DNA of 64,000 nt from DASUPK01 sp963797265. Lineage in GTDB: Bacteria; Actinomycetota; Thermoleophilia; Solirubrobacterales; 70-9. The DNA is taken from assembly GCA_963797265.1 (NCBI GenBank), contig CAWCOY010000003.1, positions 496,001 to 560,000 on the forward strand, read 5' to 3'. The position numbers and the translations under genes were made by a program. The notes under the pieces are model-generated. The model did no database searches, was not told where the DNA came from, and saw only the letters and a list, made by a program, of their open reading frames with translations. Positions 34,041 to 42,480 of this stretch are shown piece after piece. How positions within the stretch are numbered: position 1 is the first letter of the stretch; every line of letters begins with the position of its first letter.

Positions 34041-35014
34041 GATGCCTTCAGCCGGTCGAGATCGGCCTTGACCATCATCTCGATCACCTCCTCGCAGGAG
34101 ACCTTCGGCTCCCAGCCGAGTTTCCCGTTCGCCTTTGAGGCATCAGCGACCACCTCCTCGATCTCGGCGGGCCTGGCGAGCTCTGGATCGATTCGAACAT
34201 GGTCCTCGGGCACGAGCCCGACGGACCGGAAGGCAAAATCGACCAGGTCCCGCACCGAGTGCGAAACGCCGGTCCCAATCACGAAGTCCTCCGGCTTCTC
34301 CTGCTGGAGCATCAACCACATGGCCTCGACGTATTCCTTCGCATAGCCCCAGTCGCGCCGTACGTCGAGGTTGCCCAGGACGAGCTCATTCGTCAGGCCG
34401 AGCTTGATTGAGGCCACCCCCTGGGTGATGTGGCGGGTGACGAAGGCGGAGCCTCGCCTAGGCGACTCGTGATTGAAGAGGATCCCGGAGCAGGCGCGGA
34501 TGCCGAAGCTCTCGCGGTAGTTGACGGTGATGAAGTGTCCGTAGACCTTGGCCACGCCGTACGGGCTGCGCGGGTAGAACGGCGTCCCCTCGTTCTGCGG
34601 CGATTCCCGGGCTCGCCCGAACATCTCCGACGAGGACGCCTGGTAGAAACGGGCCTCCGGGCAGACGTTGCGGATGGCCTCCAGCAGCCGCGTCACGCCC
34701 ACGGCCGTGTATTCCGCCGTGGCGATCGCGAGACGCCACGACTGGGATACGGACGACATTGCGGCGAGGTTGTAGACCTCGTCGGGCGCGACGGTTCGCA
34801 TCACGTCGAACAGGGAGCTCGCGTCGAGCAGATCCGCGGCGTGCAGAGTGATCGCGTCCTGGATCGCCCCCAGGCGCTCGAAGCGATGCTCCGTGGAGCC
34901 GCGCACGAGGCCGTGAACCTCGTAGCCCTTCCCCACGAGAAGCTCGGCGAGGTAGCTCCCGTCCTGTCCCGAGATCCCGGTGATCAGAGCGCGCTTCGGC
35001 ACGGCGCCATTCAA
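34037..35014 (-). CDS. GDP-mannose 4,6-dehydratase family protein (second copy)
   Basis: A 325-residue extended SDR with TGISGQDGSYLAELLV near 12, QASSSEMFG near 126, Tyr152-x3-Lys156 (YGVAK) and 'SGILFNHESPRRGSAFVTR'. These are GMD-like features, but the protein is shorter than the 354-residue copy and lacks its arginine-rich specificity loop; 'VRGSTEHRFERLGAI' stands there instead. It may be a second dehydratase, or a GDP-6-deoxy-4-keto-mannose reductase (RMD-like). It is coupled to the CTG-start GT2 gene by a CTGA overlap. Confidence 0.8.
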   Translation of the reverse strand: MNGAVPKRALITGISGQDGSYLAELLVGKGYEVHGLVRGSTEHRFERLGAIQDAITLHAADLLDASSLFDVMRTVAPDEVYNLAAMSSVSQSWRLAIATAEYTAVGVTRLLEAIRNVCPEARFYQASSSEMFGRARESPQNEGTPFYPRSPYGVAKVYGHFITVNYRESFGIRACSGILFNHESPRRGSAFVTRHITQGVASIKLGLTNELVLGNLDVRRDWGYAKEYVEAMWLMLQQEKPEDFVIGTGVSHSVRDLVDFAFRSVGLVPEDHVRIDPELARPAEIEEVVADASKANGKLGWEPKVSCEEVIEMMVKADLDRLKAS

Positions 35015-35039
35015 CCTGATCGCCGTGGATGGGGCTCAA

Positions 35040-35993
35040 ATGGTCGACTACAGGCCCGAACTACACTCGTCGCCGATGATCTCCTCCTGGATCCACGGTG
35101 GTCACCCCACGGCGCACTCGCTCGGCATGCGCCGGCGACGGTTCGCACGGGTCTACCGATCGAACGAGGACGTGCAGCGGGTGTGGTGGGCCGGCTATGA
35201 CGAGGCAAAGGACCGGGCGCTGGCGGACACCCTCGACTCGTCGGAATTGCTCGAGCGGTTCCGATCCGGGCGTTCGCTGCCGCGCGGCTTTGGCTTCACG
35301 ATCGACGAGAGGATCGTCGAGATCCCCTGGGTCTTCGCCAATCTGTCGCCGCAGGGCCCGGTGCTGGACGCCGGCTCCGCGCTCAACCACCCGCTCGTCC
35401 TCGAGCGGCTGATGCCCAGGTTGGAGTCCCTGACGATCACCACCTTCACGGAGGAGGATGTGCATTCGGAGCTCGGCCCGGTTTACGTGACGGCCGACTT
35501 GCGCGAGCTGCCATTCGAAGCCGGGTCCTTCGAGACCATCGTCTGTGTCTCGACCCTCGATCACGTGGGCATGGACAACTCGGAGTATGGAGCCGCGGAG
35601 TCTCGCAGCGACGACCCGGATCGCGAGGTCGCCCGGGCCATGAGCGAGCTTCATCGCGTCCTTCGACCCGGTGGCCGGCTCCTGTTGACCGTTCCATACG
35701 GGCGCCCGGAGGACCACGGCTGGTGCCGTCAGTTTGACGAGGCCGGAGTGCGGCGGATAGCCGACCCGTTCGACGATCCCCAGATCAGGATCTACAGGCA
35801 TTCCCGCCGAGGCTGGAACCGAAGCAGCCTGCGAAAGGCCTCCGGAGCGACCTATCGTGATCCGCGGCGCCACGATCACCTCCTGAAGCAGTGCGCGTTC
35901 GCCGCGGGTGCGGTCGCCTGCCTCTCTTTGACACGGCAGGGCTCGCCGGCAGTCCGGCCGTCGGCGGCAGGTACCCGCACCGGCTCGGAATAG
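35040..35993 (+). CDS. SAM-dependent methyltransferase-like protein
   Basis: About 317 residues. A class I methyltransferase fold: 'GPVLDAGSALNHPLVLERLM' in place of motif I, 'LRELPFEAGSFETIVCVSTLDHVGMDN' and 'ELHRVLRPGGRLLLTVPYGRP'. Motif I is DAGSALN instead of the usual DxGxGxG, so the cofactor loop is altered. The start may be ATG 35040, 35076 or 35127; none has a strong ribosome site. It is divergent from the second dehydratase gene. Likely a glycan methyltransferase, by context. Confidence 0.7.
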   Translation: MVDYRPELHSSPMISSWIHGGHPTAHSLGMRRRRFARVYRSNEDVQRVWWAGYDEAKDRALADTLDSSELLERFRSGRSLPRGFGFTIDERIVEIPWVFANLSPQGPVLDAGSALNHPLVLERLMPRLESLTITTFTEEDVHSELGPVYVTADLRELPFEAGSFETIVCVSTLDHVGMDNSEYGAAESRSDDPDREVARAMSELHRVLRPGGRLLLTVPYGRPEDHGWCRQFDEAGVRRIADPFDDPQIRIYRHSRRGWNRSSLRKASGATYRDPRRHDHLLKQCAFAAGAVACLSLTRQGSPAVRPSAAGTRTGSE

Positions 35994-36074
35994 GTGGCCT
36001 ATCATGCCCTGGCTCAGAAGGCCGGGGGTGTCAAGACGGGCGCGCGCGGCCTGACCGAGCTGTACTCCTGACCC

Positions 36075-36410
36075 ATGGACTCACCTCCGCTGGCCAAGCG
36101 CGTGCTCTCTGCCCTCAACCGGGCGCTCGGGCACCTTCTCTTCCGGGTGAAGCAGATGCTGGGCCTGCTGGCTCAGAGCGTCCAGCGCGATCAGCTCCGC
36201 GAGCTGACCGACGAGGCCAGGGTGCTCGGGTCCGCCTCGGCTGAGTCCATCAATCACGTCGGGGCGGAGCTGCGCGAGATCAACGAGCGCCTGGCGAAGC
36301 TGGAGCGCGAGATCGAGCGGATCGGCAACCGCCTCGAAGGCAACGGCGCCGGCGATCCGCTGCTGGAGAAGCACGAGGACGCGCCGGCGCGGTCTCTCTC
36401 CACGGACTGA
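36075..36410 (+). CDS. Small coiled-coil protein paired with a GT4 gene (copy A)
   Basis: A 111-residue protein. Residues about 6-36 form an amphipathic helix rich in Leu, Arg and Lys. The stretch LGSASAESINHVGAELREIN (51-70) leads into a heptad-patterned coiled coil ('ERLAKLEREIERIGNRLEG'), and the tail is disordered. It ends two bases before the GT4-GT4 gene at 36413. A paralogue of nearly the same length (42130-42459) stands directly upstream of another GT4 gene. This suggests a dedicated partner or membrane anchor for these transferases. No family is recognised. Confidence 0.7.
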   Translation: MDSPPLAKRVLSALNRALGHLLFRVKQMLGLLAQSVQRDQLRELTDEARVLGSASAESINHVGAELREINERLAKLEREIERIGNRLEGNGAGDPLLEKHEDAPARSLSTD

Positions 36411-36412
36411 GG

Positions 36413-38791
36413 ATGATTCTCGCGCCCGGGAGCGTCTGGGTAGATGCCCAGGGCGCCCAGAGCGTCCACTACGCCGAGCGCGGGATCGGGCGATTCATCG
36501 GCGAGCAACTCTCGGCTGTCAACGAGCTGGCTCCCGGGGTGATCGGCACCGTCCACCTCGACCCCCACCAGGCGATTCCCGCGGTCTTGGACCCGCTGAT
36601 CGGCTCGGATCTCCTTCACTGGGCGCCGAACCGCTTGCCACCGCGCTCCGGGCTCCCGGCGATCTACCACGTGGCGTCGCCCATGGACCTGACGACGTCA
36701 CTCGAGGAAGTCTGGCCGAGTTGGGCACGGTCGCCGCGCGTCCGAACAGTCGTCACCCTCTACGACTTCATTCCGCTGATCTTCCGGGACCTCTATCTGG
36801 ACCCGGAGCCGGTCTCGAAGGCGGCCTATTTCGCCCGCCTGGGCCTGCTCCGCAGGGCGGATCACGCGCTGGCGATCTCGGAGCAGACGGCACGCGATGC
36901 CGTCGAGCACCTCGGCATCCCGGCCAGCCGGATCACGGTGATCGACTGCGGGGTCTCGCAGCGGTTCTCCTCGCTGGTCGGGTCGCGCGACGACGCGCAG
37001 CAGGAGTTGCGAGGAGCCTTCCCGGGCCTGCGCGAGGGGTTCGTGCTCTACGTCGGCGGAGACGACCCGCGGAAGAACATGCTGGGGGCGATCGAGGGGT
37101 ACGCCCGGATGGGAGAGCGGATGCGCCATTCGCATCAGCTCGTGATCGCCTGCAGGCTCTCCGATGCGCGCCGGGAGGAGCTCACCGCCTATGCGGTCGA
37201 GCGCGGGATCGACCGGAGCGACGTGCTGTTCACCGGTTTCGTGTCGGACTCTGAGCTGGCCGCGCTCTACCGGAGCTGCGCGCTCTTCCTGTTTCCGTCG
37301 CTATACGAAGGAGCCGGCCTGCCGATTCTCGAGGCCATGTCCTGCGGGGCGCCCGTCGCCGCCAGCGGCACCAGCTCGATCCCCGAGATCCTCGGTGACC
37401 TCGAGGCGACCTTCGACCCGGCCGACCAGGCCGATCTGGCGCACTGTCTCGAGCGGGTACTGGACAGCCCCGCCGAGCTGGACTCCCTTCGCGAGCGCTC
37501 GCGCAAGCGCGTCGAGATCTACACCTGGGAGCGAGTGGCCGCGCGGACCCTCGAGGGATACGAGCGCGCCCTGGCCGTCCCCAGCCGTCCCGCCAAATCG
37601 CGTCAGAGGAAGCGGCTTGCAGTGCTCACCCCATGGCCGCCGCAATGGTCGGGAGTGGCGACGCACAGCCGTCGGCTCATCGAGGAGCTTCGGGTCCACG
37701 CAGACGTCGACGTGATCGCGCCCGCCCCGCAGAACGGGACCGTCTACGACCGCTCGCTGGAGCCGGAGGGCGTGGGCCTCTACACGGCCAGCGATTTCGA
37801 CTGGCTGGGCGGCCTCCGCGACTACGACCGAGTCCTCTACACGCTGGGGGGGTCGCCCTACCACGTGCACGCTTTCGAGGCCCTGATGAGGAGACCCGGC
37901 GCCGTCCTCGTGCACGACGTGCGCCTGCTGGGCCTCTACATGGCGGTCCAGCAGCAGCGGCACGCGCGGGACCCTGCCTGGCTGCTGAAGCGGCTGCAGG
38001 AGATGTACGGCCACCGGGTCTCAGATTGGGAGTTGAGGCACGTCTGGGCGCCGCAGGTCTATGTCGGCAAGGGGATCTTCATGACCCGCGAGATCCAGGA
38101 GCACGCCCAGCAACTGATCGTCCACTCGGAACACCAACGGGACATCCTGCGGATGGAGGCCCCGGCGGAGGCTCCGCTGGCACATGTCGTTCCGCACGGC
38201 GTTCCGATCCCCGACGCCGCGCCGAGGCCCGATGCGTCCGGCCGGGAAGGGCCGATGATCGTGACCCTCGGCCTGGTGAGCTCCGTCGCCAAGCAGATGC
38301 CGCTGCTACTGGCAGGATTCGCGCGGGCCGTTGCCACCATGCCCGACGCCCGGTTGGAGGTGATCGGCGAGATCGCCGACGAGGAGCGCGGGAAGCTCTC
38401 CGCGATGCTGGCCGACCTGGGAATCGAGGGCTCGGTCGGGTTGCACGGCCGCGCCGAGAAGGAGGAGTACTGGGAGGTCCTGCAATCCGCAGACCTGGCG
38501 GTTCAGCTTCGCTCGCCCTTCAACGCCGGCGCATCCGGGGCGGTCTCCGACTGCATCGCCGCCAGGGTGCCAGTGATCACGACCGGTATCGGCTGGTCCA
38601 CGGAGCTGCCGCAGGACGTCGTCCTTTCCGTGCCCGAGGAGAGCTCGGCCGACGCGCTCGCCACGGAGATGACGGTCGCACTTCGAGACCAGGACCTGCG
38701 CGTGCGCGTCAAGGCCGCTCAGGATCGCTACGCGAGCGAGGCCTCGTTCGCGCGGGTGGCGGAGCGCTACGCCGAGGTCTTGGCCCTGTAG
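36413..38791 (+). CDS. Tandem GT4-GT4 glycosyltransferase
   Basis: A 792-residue protein with two GT-B transferase domains. The first (about 1-385) starts with 'GSVWVDAQGAQSVHYAERGI', has the linker 'VLYVGGDDPRKNMLGAIEGYARM' and the donor site 'LFLFPSLYEGAGLPILEAMSCG' with the EX7E-like Glu pair. The second (about 395-792) starts 'KRLAVLTPWPPQWSGVATHSR' and has 'MIVTLGLVSSVAKQMPLLLAGFA'; its donor site ('QLRSPFNAGASGAVSDCIAA') lacks one of the typical Glu residues. Two activities or a bifunctional polymerase, as in O-antigen mannan synthases, are plausible. It converges with wzt, overlapping it by 25 bases. Confidence 0.85.
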   Translation: MILAPGSVWVDAQGAQSVHYAERGIGRFIGEQLSAVNELAPGVIGTVHLDPHQAIPAVLDPLIGSDLLHWAPNRLPPRSGLPAIYHVASPMDLTTSLEEVWPSWARSPRVRTVVTLYDFIPLIFRDLYLDPEPVSKAAYFARLGLLRRADHALAISEQTARDAVEHLGIPASRITVIDCGVSQRFSSLVGSRDDAQQELRGAFPGLREGFVLYVGGDDPRKNMLGAIEGYARMGERMRHSHQLVIACRLSDARREELTAYAVERGIDRSDVLFTGFVSDSELAALYRSCALFLFPSLYEGAGLPILEAMSCGAPVAASGTSSIPEILGDLEATFDPADQADLAHCLERVLDSPAELDSLRERSRKRVEIYTWERVAARTLEGYERALAVPSRPAKSRQRKRLAVLTPWPPQWSGVATHSRRLIEELRVHADVDVIAPAPQNGTVYDRSLEPEGVGLYTASDFDWLGGLRDYDRVLYTLGGSPYHVHAFEALMRRPGAVLVHDVRLLGLYMAVQQQRHARDPAWLLKRLQEMYGHRVSDWELRHVWAPQVYVGKGIFMTREIQEHAQQLIVHSEHQRDILRMEAPAEAPLAHVVPHGVPIPDAAPRPDASGREGPMIVTLGLVSSVAKQMPLLLAGFARAVATMPDARLEVIGEIADEERGKLSAMLADLGIEGSVGLHGRAEKEEYWEVLQSADLAVQLRSPFNAGASGAVSDCIAARVPVITTGIGWSTELPQDVVLSVPEESSADALATEMTVALRDQDLRVRVKAAQDRYASEASFARVAERYAEVLAL

Positions 38792-40068
38792 GCCGTATCC
38801 GCCGGTGGCGCGTCCAGGCCCGGCGCCTGAGCCTCGGTGACCGACCACTCATGAGGGACGAGCACAGTTCGATGGTCCGGATTCGGCTGCCGGCCGCTGC
38901 CGTAGAAGTCCCCGCCCGAGACCGTCGTCTCGAAGGCGCGGTGCACGCCGTCCAGCATCTCCCCCGCCAGGTCGGCGGTGATGCTCATGAAGTACTGCCC
39001 GGCCGGCAAGGGGCAGCTGTGCAGCCGGCACCGCACCTCGCCCCGGGGAGGGAGATCCCGGAAGACCGCGCCCACGGTCTCGGAGGAGAGGTTGAGGAGG
39101 GGGGTGCTGTCCTCCAGGGAGAAAACCGTGATGCCGAAATTGACGGTCCGGAATGGCTTGTCGCGCTCCGTCTCGTAGTTGAGGACGATGTCGACGTCCT
39201 CGCCGCTGGTCGGGCTGTCGATCACGTGGCCCTCGCGCTCCAAACGCATCTCGACGAAGCGAAGCTCCCCTGAGCCGTCCCGGTTCTCGCGCTCCCGAAG
39301 GCTGCGCGGCAGATCGCGTTCGACCTCGCCCACGTACTCCTTGATGACCTCGCCGACGCCGCCGATCGCCCTCATCTCGCCCCGGCTGAGCAGCATCGCG
39401 CGATCGCAGAGGTTGCGCACCGCACCGAGGTTGTGGCTGATGAACACGATCGTCCTGCCCTCCCTGGACGCTCCCTCCATTCGGTCCAGGCACTTCTCCT
39501 GGAAGGCCACGTCGCCGACCGAGAGGACCTCGTCGACGATCAGGATCTCCGGCTCGAGGTGAGCGGCAACGGAGAAGGCGAGGCGCAGCTGCATGCCGCT
39601 CGAGTACCGCTTCACCGGGGTGTCGATGAAGGGGCCGACGTCAGCGAACTCGACGATCTCGTCGAATCGCCGCTGGATCTCGGTGCGCCTCATGTTCAGG
39701 ATCGCACCGTTGAGGAAGACGTTTTCGCGGCCGGTGAGCTCCGGGTGGAATCCGGTGCCGACCTCGAGCAGCGCTCCCACCCGTCCGCGCAGGCGAGCCT
39801 CGCCGAGCGTGGGGGGCGTGATCCGGGAGAGGATCTTCAGGAGCGTGCTCTTACCGGCGCCGTTGTGCCCGATGACGCCGAACATCTCGCCCGGCCGGAC
39901 CTCGAATTCGATGTCCCGAAGCGCCCAGAACTCCTGCTTCTTGGGGCGCCGCCCGCGCCGGCGAAATCGGTCGGCGATCTGCTCGGTGAGCAGCATGTAC
40001 CCGCCCGTGGTGTCACCGATCTCGAACCGCTTGGCGAGCCCCTTGACCTCGATGACCGCGTCGCTCAT
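38767..40068 (-). CDS. wzt: ABC polysaccharide exporter, ATP-binding subunit with C-terminal carbohydrate-binding domain
   Basis: It energises export of a lipid-linked polysaccharide. The ATPase domain has Walker A GHNGAGKST at 67-75, the signature YSSGMQLRLAF at about 155, Walker B ILIVDE at about 175-180, and the H-loop His in FISHNLG. It is 433 residues because a Wzt-type C-terminal beta-sandwich (about 265-400, 'GELRFVEMRLEREGHV' onward) follows. In E. coli O9a this domain recognises the modified end of the finished chain. The start overlaps the wzm stop (ATGA). The presence of this domain suggests the exported glycan carries a recognised terminal cap. Confidence 0.88.
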   Translation of the reverse strand: MSDAVIEVKGLAKRFEIGDTTGGYMLLTEQIADRFRRRGRRPKKQEFWALRDIEFEVRPGEMFGVIGHNGAGKSTLLKILSRITPPTLGEARLRGRVGALLEVGTGFHPELTGRENVFLNGAILNMRRTEIQRRFDEIVEFADVGPFIDTPVKRYSSGMQLRLAFSVAAHLEPEILIVDEVLSVGDVAFQEKCLDRMEGASREGRTIVFISHNLGAVRNLCDRAMLLSRGEMRAIGGVGEVIKEYVGEVERDLPRSLRERENRDGSGELRFVEMRLEREGHVIDSPTSGEDVDIVLNYETERDKPFRTVNFGITVFSLEDSTPLLNLSSETVGAVFRDLPPRGEVRCRLHSCPLPAGQYFMSITADLAGEMLDGVHRAFETTVSGGDFYGSGRQPNPDHRTVLVPHEWSVTEAQAPGLDAPPADTAYRAKTSA

Positions 40069-40928
40069 ATGACGTCCGCGAAGAAGTCTTCGGCCCGCCG
40101 AAAGTAAATGAGGGCACCAACGAGGATGACGAGAGCGCTCGCTACCGAAATCAGAATGTTGATCGTGCCCGGATACGGAGTGTCGAACAGCGCCCAGCGC
40201 ATCCCATCCAGCACGGAGGCCATCGGATTTATGGAGTAGAGGTAGCGCCAGAACGAGCCGGACTGGTCCCCCACCTGTGTCCCGTCGTAGAGGACCGGAC
40301 TGGCGAAGAACATGATCTGAACGAGCATCGGCACCACCAGCTGGATGTCCCGATACTTGACGTTGATCGCCGCCAGCAGAGTGCCGATCGCGAACGCGGT
40401 CAACACCCCAAGGAGCAGGAACGCCGGAACCAGCCACGCCGTCGAGGCGATCGTGACGCCGTAGAGAAGCGTCACGACCACGACGAGCAGTAGGGCGATC
40501 CCCAGATCGGTCAGGAGGCTGAGTCCCTTCGAGAGCGGTAGAGCGAGGCGTGGGAAGTAGACCTTGGCGATCAGGTTTGCATCCGTGACCAGGCTCCCCG
40601 CGCCACCCTGGATCGCTTGCGCTGTGAACAGCCACGGGACGATGCTCGCCACGGCGAATACCAGATAGGGCAGGTCGCTCGGAGGCTTGTAGTGGAGGAC
40701 TCCACCCAGGACCAGGGCGAAGATGCCGGCGAACACGAGTGGCTGCAGCACCGCCCAGCTGATCCCGAAGAAGCTCTGCTTGTAGCGGATCTGCAGCTCG
40801 CGCTTAGTGAGGAAATAGATCAGCTCGCGGTGAGCCCAGAGCTCCCGCAGGTCGACGGGCCGCCAGCGGTCCGGCGGGACGATGACGATCTCGGGCGCCG
40901 CGACGGCGCTCGCATCGGCAGGAGTCAT
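40065..40928 (-). CDS. wzm: ABC polysaccharide exporter, permease subunit
   Basis: A 287-residue ABC-2 type membrane protein with six hydrophobic segments and the N-terminal cytoplasmic 'LREL..HRELIYFLTKREL' amphipathic stretch of Wzm/TagG permeases. The pore-lining region 'FFASPVLYDGTQVGDQ' and 'INPMASVLDGMRWAL' are family-typical. It is the partner of the adjacent ATPase. ATGA overlaps link it to the GT4 gene upstream and to wzt downstream. Confidence 0.9.
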   Translation of the reverse strand: MTPADASAVAAPEIVIVPPDRWRPVDLRELWAHRELIYFLTKRELQIRYKQSFFGISWAVLQPLVFAGIFALVLGGVLHYKPPSDLPYLVFAVASIVPWLFTAQAIQGGAGSLVTDANLIAKVYFPRLALPLSKGLSLLTDLGIALLLVVVVTLLYGVTIASTAWLVPAFLLLGVLTAFAIGTLLAAINVKYRDIQLVVPMLVQIMFFASPVLYDGTQVGDQSGSFWRYLYSINPMASVLDGMRWALFDTPYPGTINILISVASALVILVGALIYFRRAEDFFADVI

Positions 40929-42130
40929 CGGCGGAACGGTAGCGGTCGTGCCGCCGGGCTCTCGAGGGGTATGTCCAGGGCGCGCTCGTAGCCCTCGAGG
41001 GTGCGCGCAGCCACCCGCTCCCACGTGTAGAGCTCGACGCGGCGGCGGGAGCGCTCACGCAGAGCGTCCAGTTCCCCAGGTGTCTCCAGTACCTCGCGAA
41101 CGGCGCGTGCGATGTCGACCGGGTCGGCAGGGTCGAAGGTCGCCTCGAGGTCACCGAGCAGCTCCGGCATCGCCGAGGTCCGGCTGGCGGCGACCGGCGC
41201 GCCGCAGGTCATCGCCTCGAGGATCGGCAGGCCCGCCCCCTCGTAGAGAGAGGGGAAGACGAAGAGCTCGCAGGAGCGATAGAGCGCCGCCAGGTCGCGG
41301 TCCGAGACGAAGCCGGTGAGCAGCAGGTTGCGGGTCTCGATGCCGAGGCCCTGGGCGAAGGCGCGCAGGCTGAAGCGGAGATGCTGCGCGAGGTTGCAGG
41401 CGATGACGAGCTGGTGTGCGTCGCGCATGGGGGCGGGGAGCTCCGCGTAGGCGCGAATCGCGCCTTCCAGGTTCTTGCGGTAATCCACGCCGCCGACGTA
41501 GAGCAGAAAGCCGGGGCGGGCCTTCGGCAGCGACGAGCGCAGGATGTCCTCCGCCTGCTCTCGCGTTCTCACCAGCGACGAGAAGCGGTCGGAGACGCCC
41601 GAGTCGATCACGGTGATCCGCTCCTCCCGGATGTTGAGGCGCTCCATCGCGTCGTCGGCCGTGCGCTGGGAGATGGTGAGGATCTGGTGGGCCGACCCGA
41701 GCAGCCCGAGGCGCGCGATCCAGGCGGTCGCCATGTACCCCCAGTCGGCGTTGTAGCGCTCACGCATGATCAGCGGGACCAGGTCGTAGAGCGTCACCAC
41801 CAGCCGGGTGTCGCGGCTCCAGACGGGCCAGATCTCGTCGAGCCCGAGCTCCGCCTCGAATGGCGACATGACGTGGTAGATCGGCGGGATCTCGCCGCCG
41901 GGGCCACGATCGGCGCTCTGGCGGACCGCCTTGCCCGAGCGCCCGAGCGGCTCGGCGACCGGCGGCACCGGGGAGTCCGGGCTCAGCCCGATCCAGCCGA
42001 TCGCCTCCGGGGCCAGGTCGAGCAGCGCAATGGCGTGCTCCGTGACGTAGCGGGCTATGCCGCGCTCGGCGTGACCCACGCTCTGGGTCCCTCGGGCGTC
42101 GAGCCAGACGGACCCCCGGGGGAGCGGCAC
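40925..42130 (-). CDS. GT4 glycosyltransferase
   Basis: A 401-residue GT-B transferase closely similar in pattern to the first half of the 792-residue enzyme: 'RGSVWLDARGTQSVGHAERGI', 'LYVGGVDYRKNLEGAIRAYAEL' and the donor site 'LFVFPSLYEGAGLPILEAMTCG'. GTG 42130 overlaps the TAG of the coiled-coil gene (TAGTG). The shared pattern suggests duplication of a coiled-coil/GT4 pair. It is the third gene of a five-gene unit (GT4, coiled coil, GT4, wzm, wzt). Confidence 0.87.
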   Translation of the reverse strand: MPLPRGSVWLDARGTQSVGHAERGIARYVTEHAIALLDLAPEAIGWIGLSPDSPVPPVAEPLGRSGKAVRQSADRGPGGEIPPIYHVMSPFEAELGLDEIWPVWSRDTRLVVTLYDLVPLIMRERYNADWGYMATAWIARLGLLGSAHQILTISQRTADDAMERLNIREERITVIDSGVSDRFSSLVRTREQAEDILRSSLPKARPGFLLYVGGVDYRKNLEGAIRAYAELPAPMRDAHQLVIACNLAQHLRFSLRAFAQGLGIETRNLLLTGFVSDRDLAALYRSCELFVFPSLYEGAGLPILEAMTCGAPVAASRTSAMPELLGDLEATFDPADPVDIARAVREVLETPGELDALRERSRRRVELYTWERVAARTLEGYERALDIPLESPAARPLPFRR

Positions 42131-42459
42131 TAGCCGGCCGACGGCCGGGCCGGGACCTTCTCGCCGTCCTCGGCGTCCGCGCGCTCTCGGCGTTCGAGCA
42201 GCTCGCGCACCGCGGCGAGATCGCGCTCGATCGCCTCGAGGCGAGCCTCCAGCGTCCGCACCTCGCTGCCCAGGTGGGTCACCGCCTCCACAGACGCCGA
42301 GCCCAGCCGCTCCGTCTGGCGGTCGATGTCGCGCAGCCTGTCCCGGAAGACGACCTGGTAGACGCTCCCGAGCACGCGGCGAACCGCGCCGAGGATCGCG
42401 GCGAGGGCGCGCCGGAGCGCCATGGTGCCGCTGCTCTTGTGAGGGGAGGGGGGGTCCAC
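42130..42459 (-). CDS. Small coiled-coil protein paired with a GT4 gene (copy B)
   Basis: A 109-residue paralogue of the protein at 36075. It has an N-terminal basic amphipathic helix (MALRRALAAILGAVRRVLGSV), LGSASVEAVTHLGSEVRTLE (52-71), then a coiled coil ('ARLEAIERDLAAVRELLERRE') and a disordered tail. GTG 42459 is preferred over ATG 42423 because the first residues (MDPPSPHK) then match the start of copy A (MDSPPLAK). It precedes its GT4 gene with overlapping stop and start. Confidence 0.68.
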   Translation of the reverse strand: MDPPSPHKSSGTMALRRALAAILGAVRRVLGSVYQVVFRDRLRDIDRQTERLGSASVEAVTHLGSEVRTLEARLEAIERDLAAVRELLERRERADAEDGEKVPARPSAG

Positions 42460-42480
42460 GACGGCTAAAACGCCTGCAAG

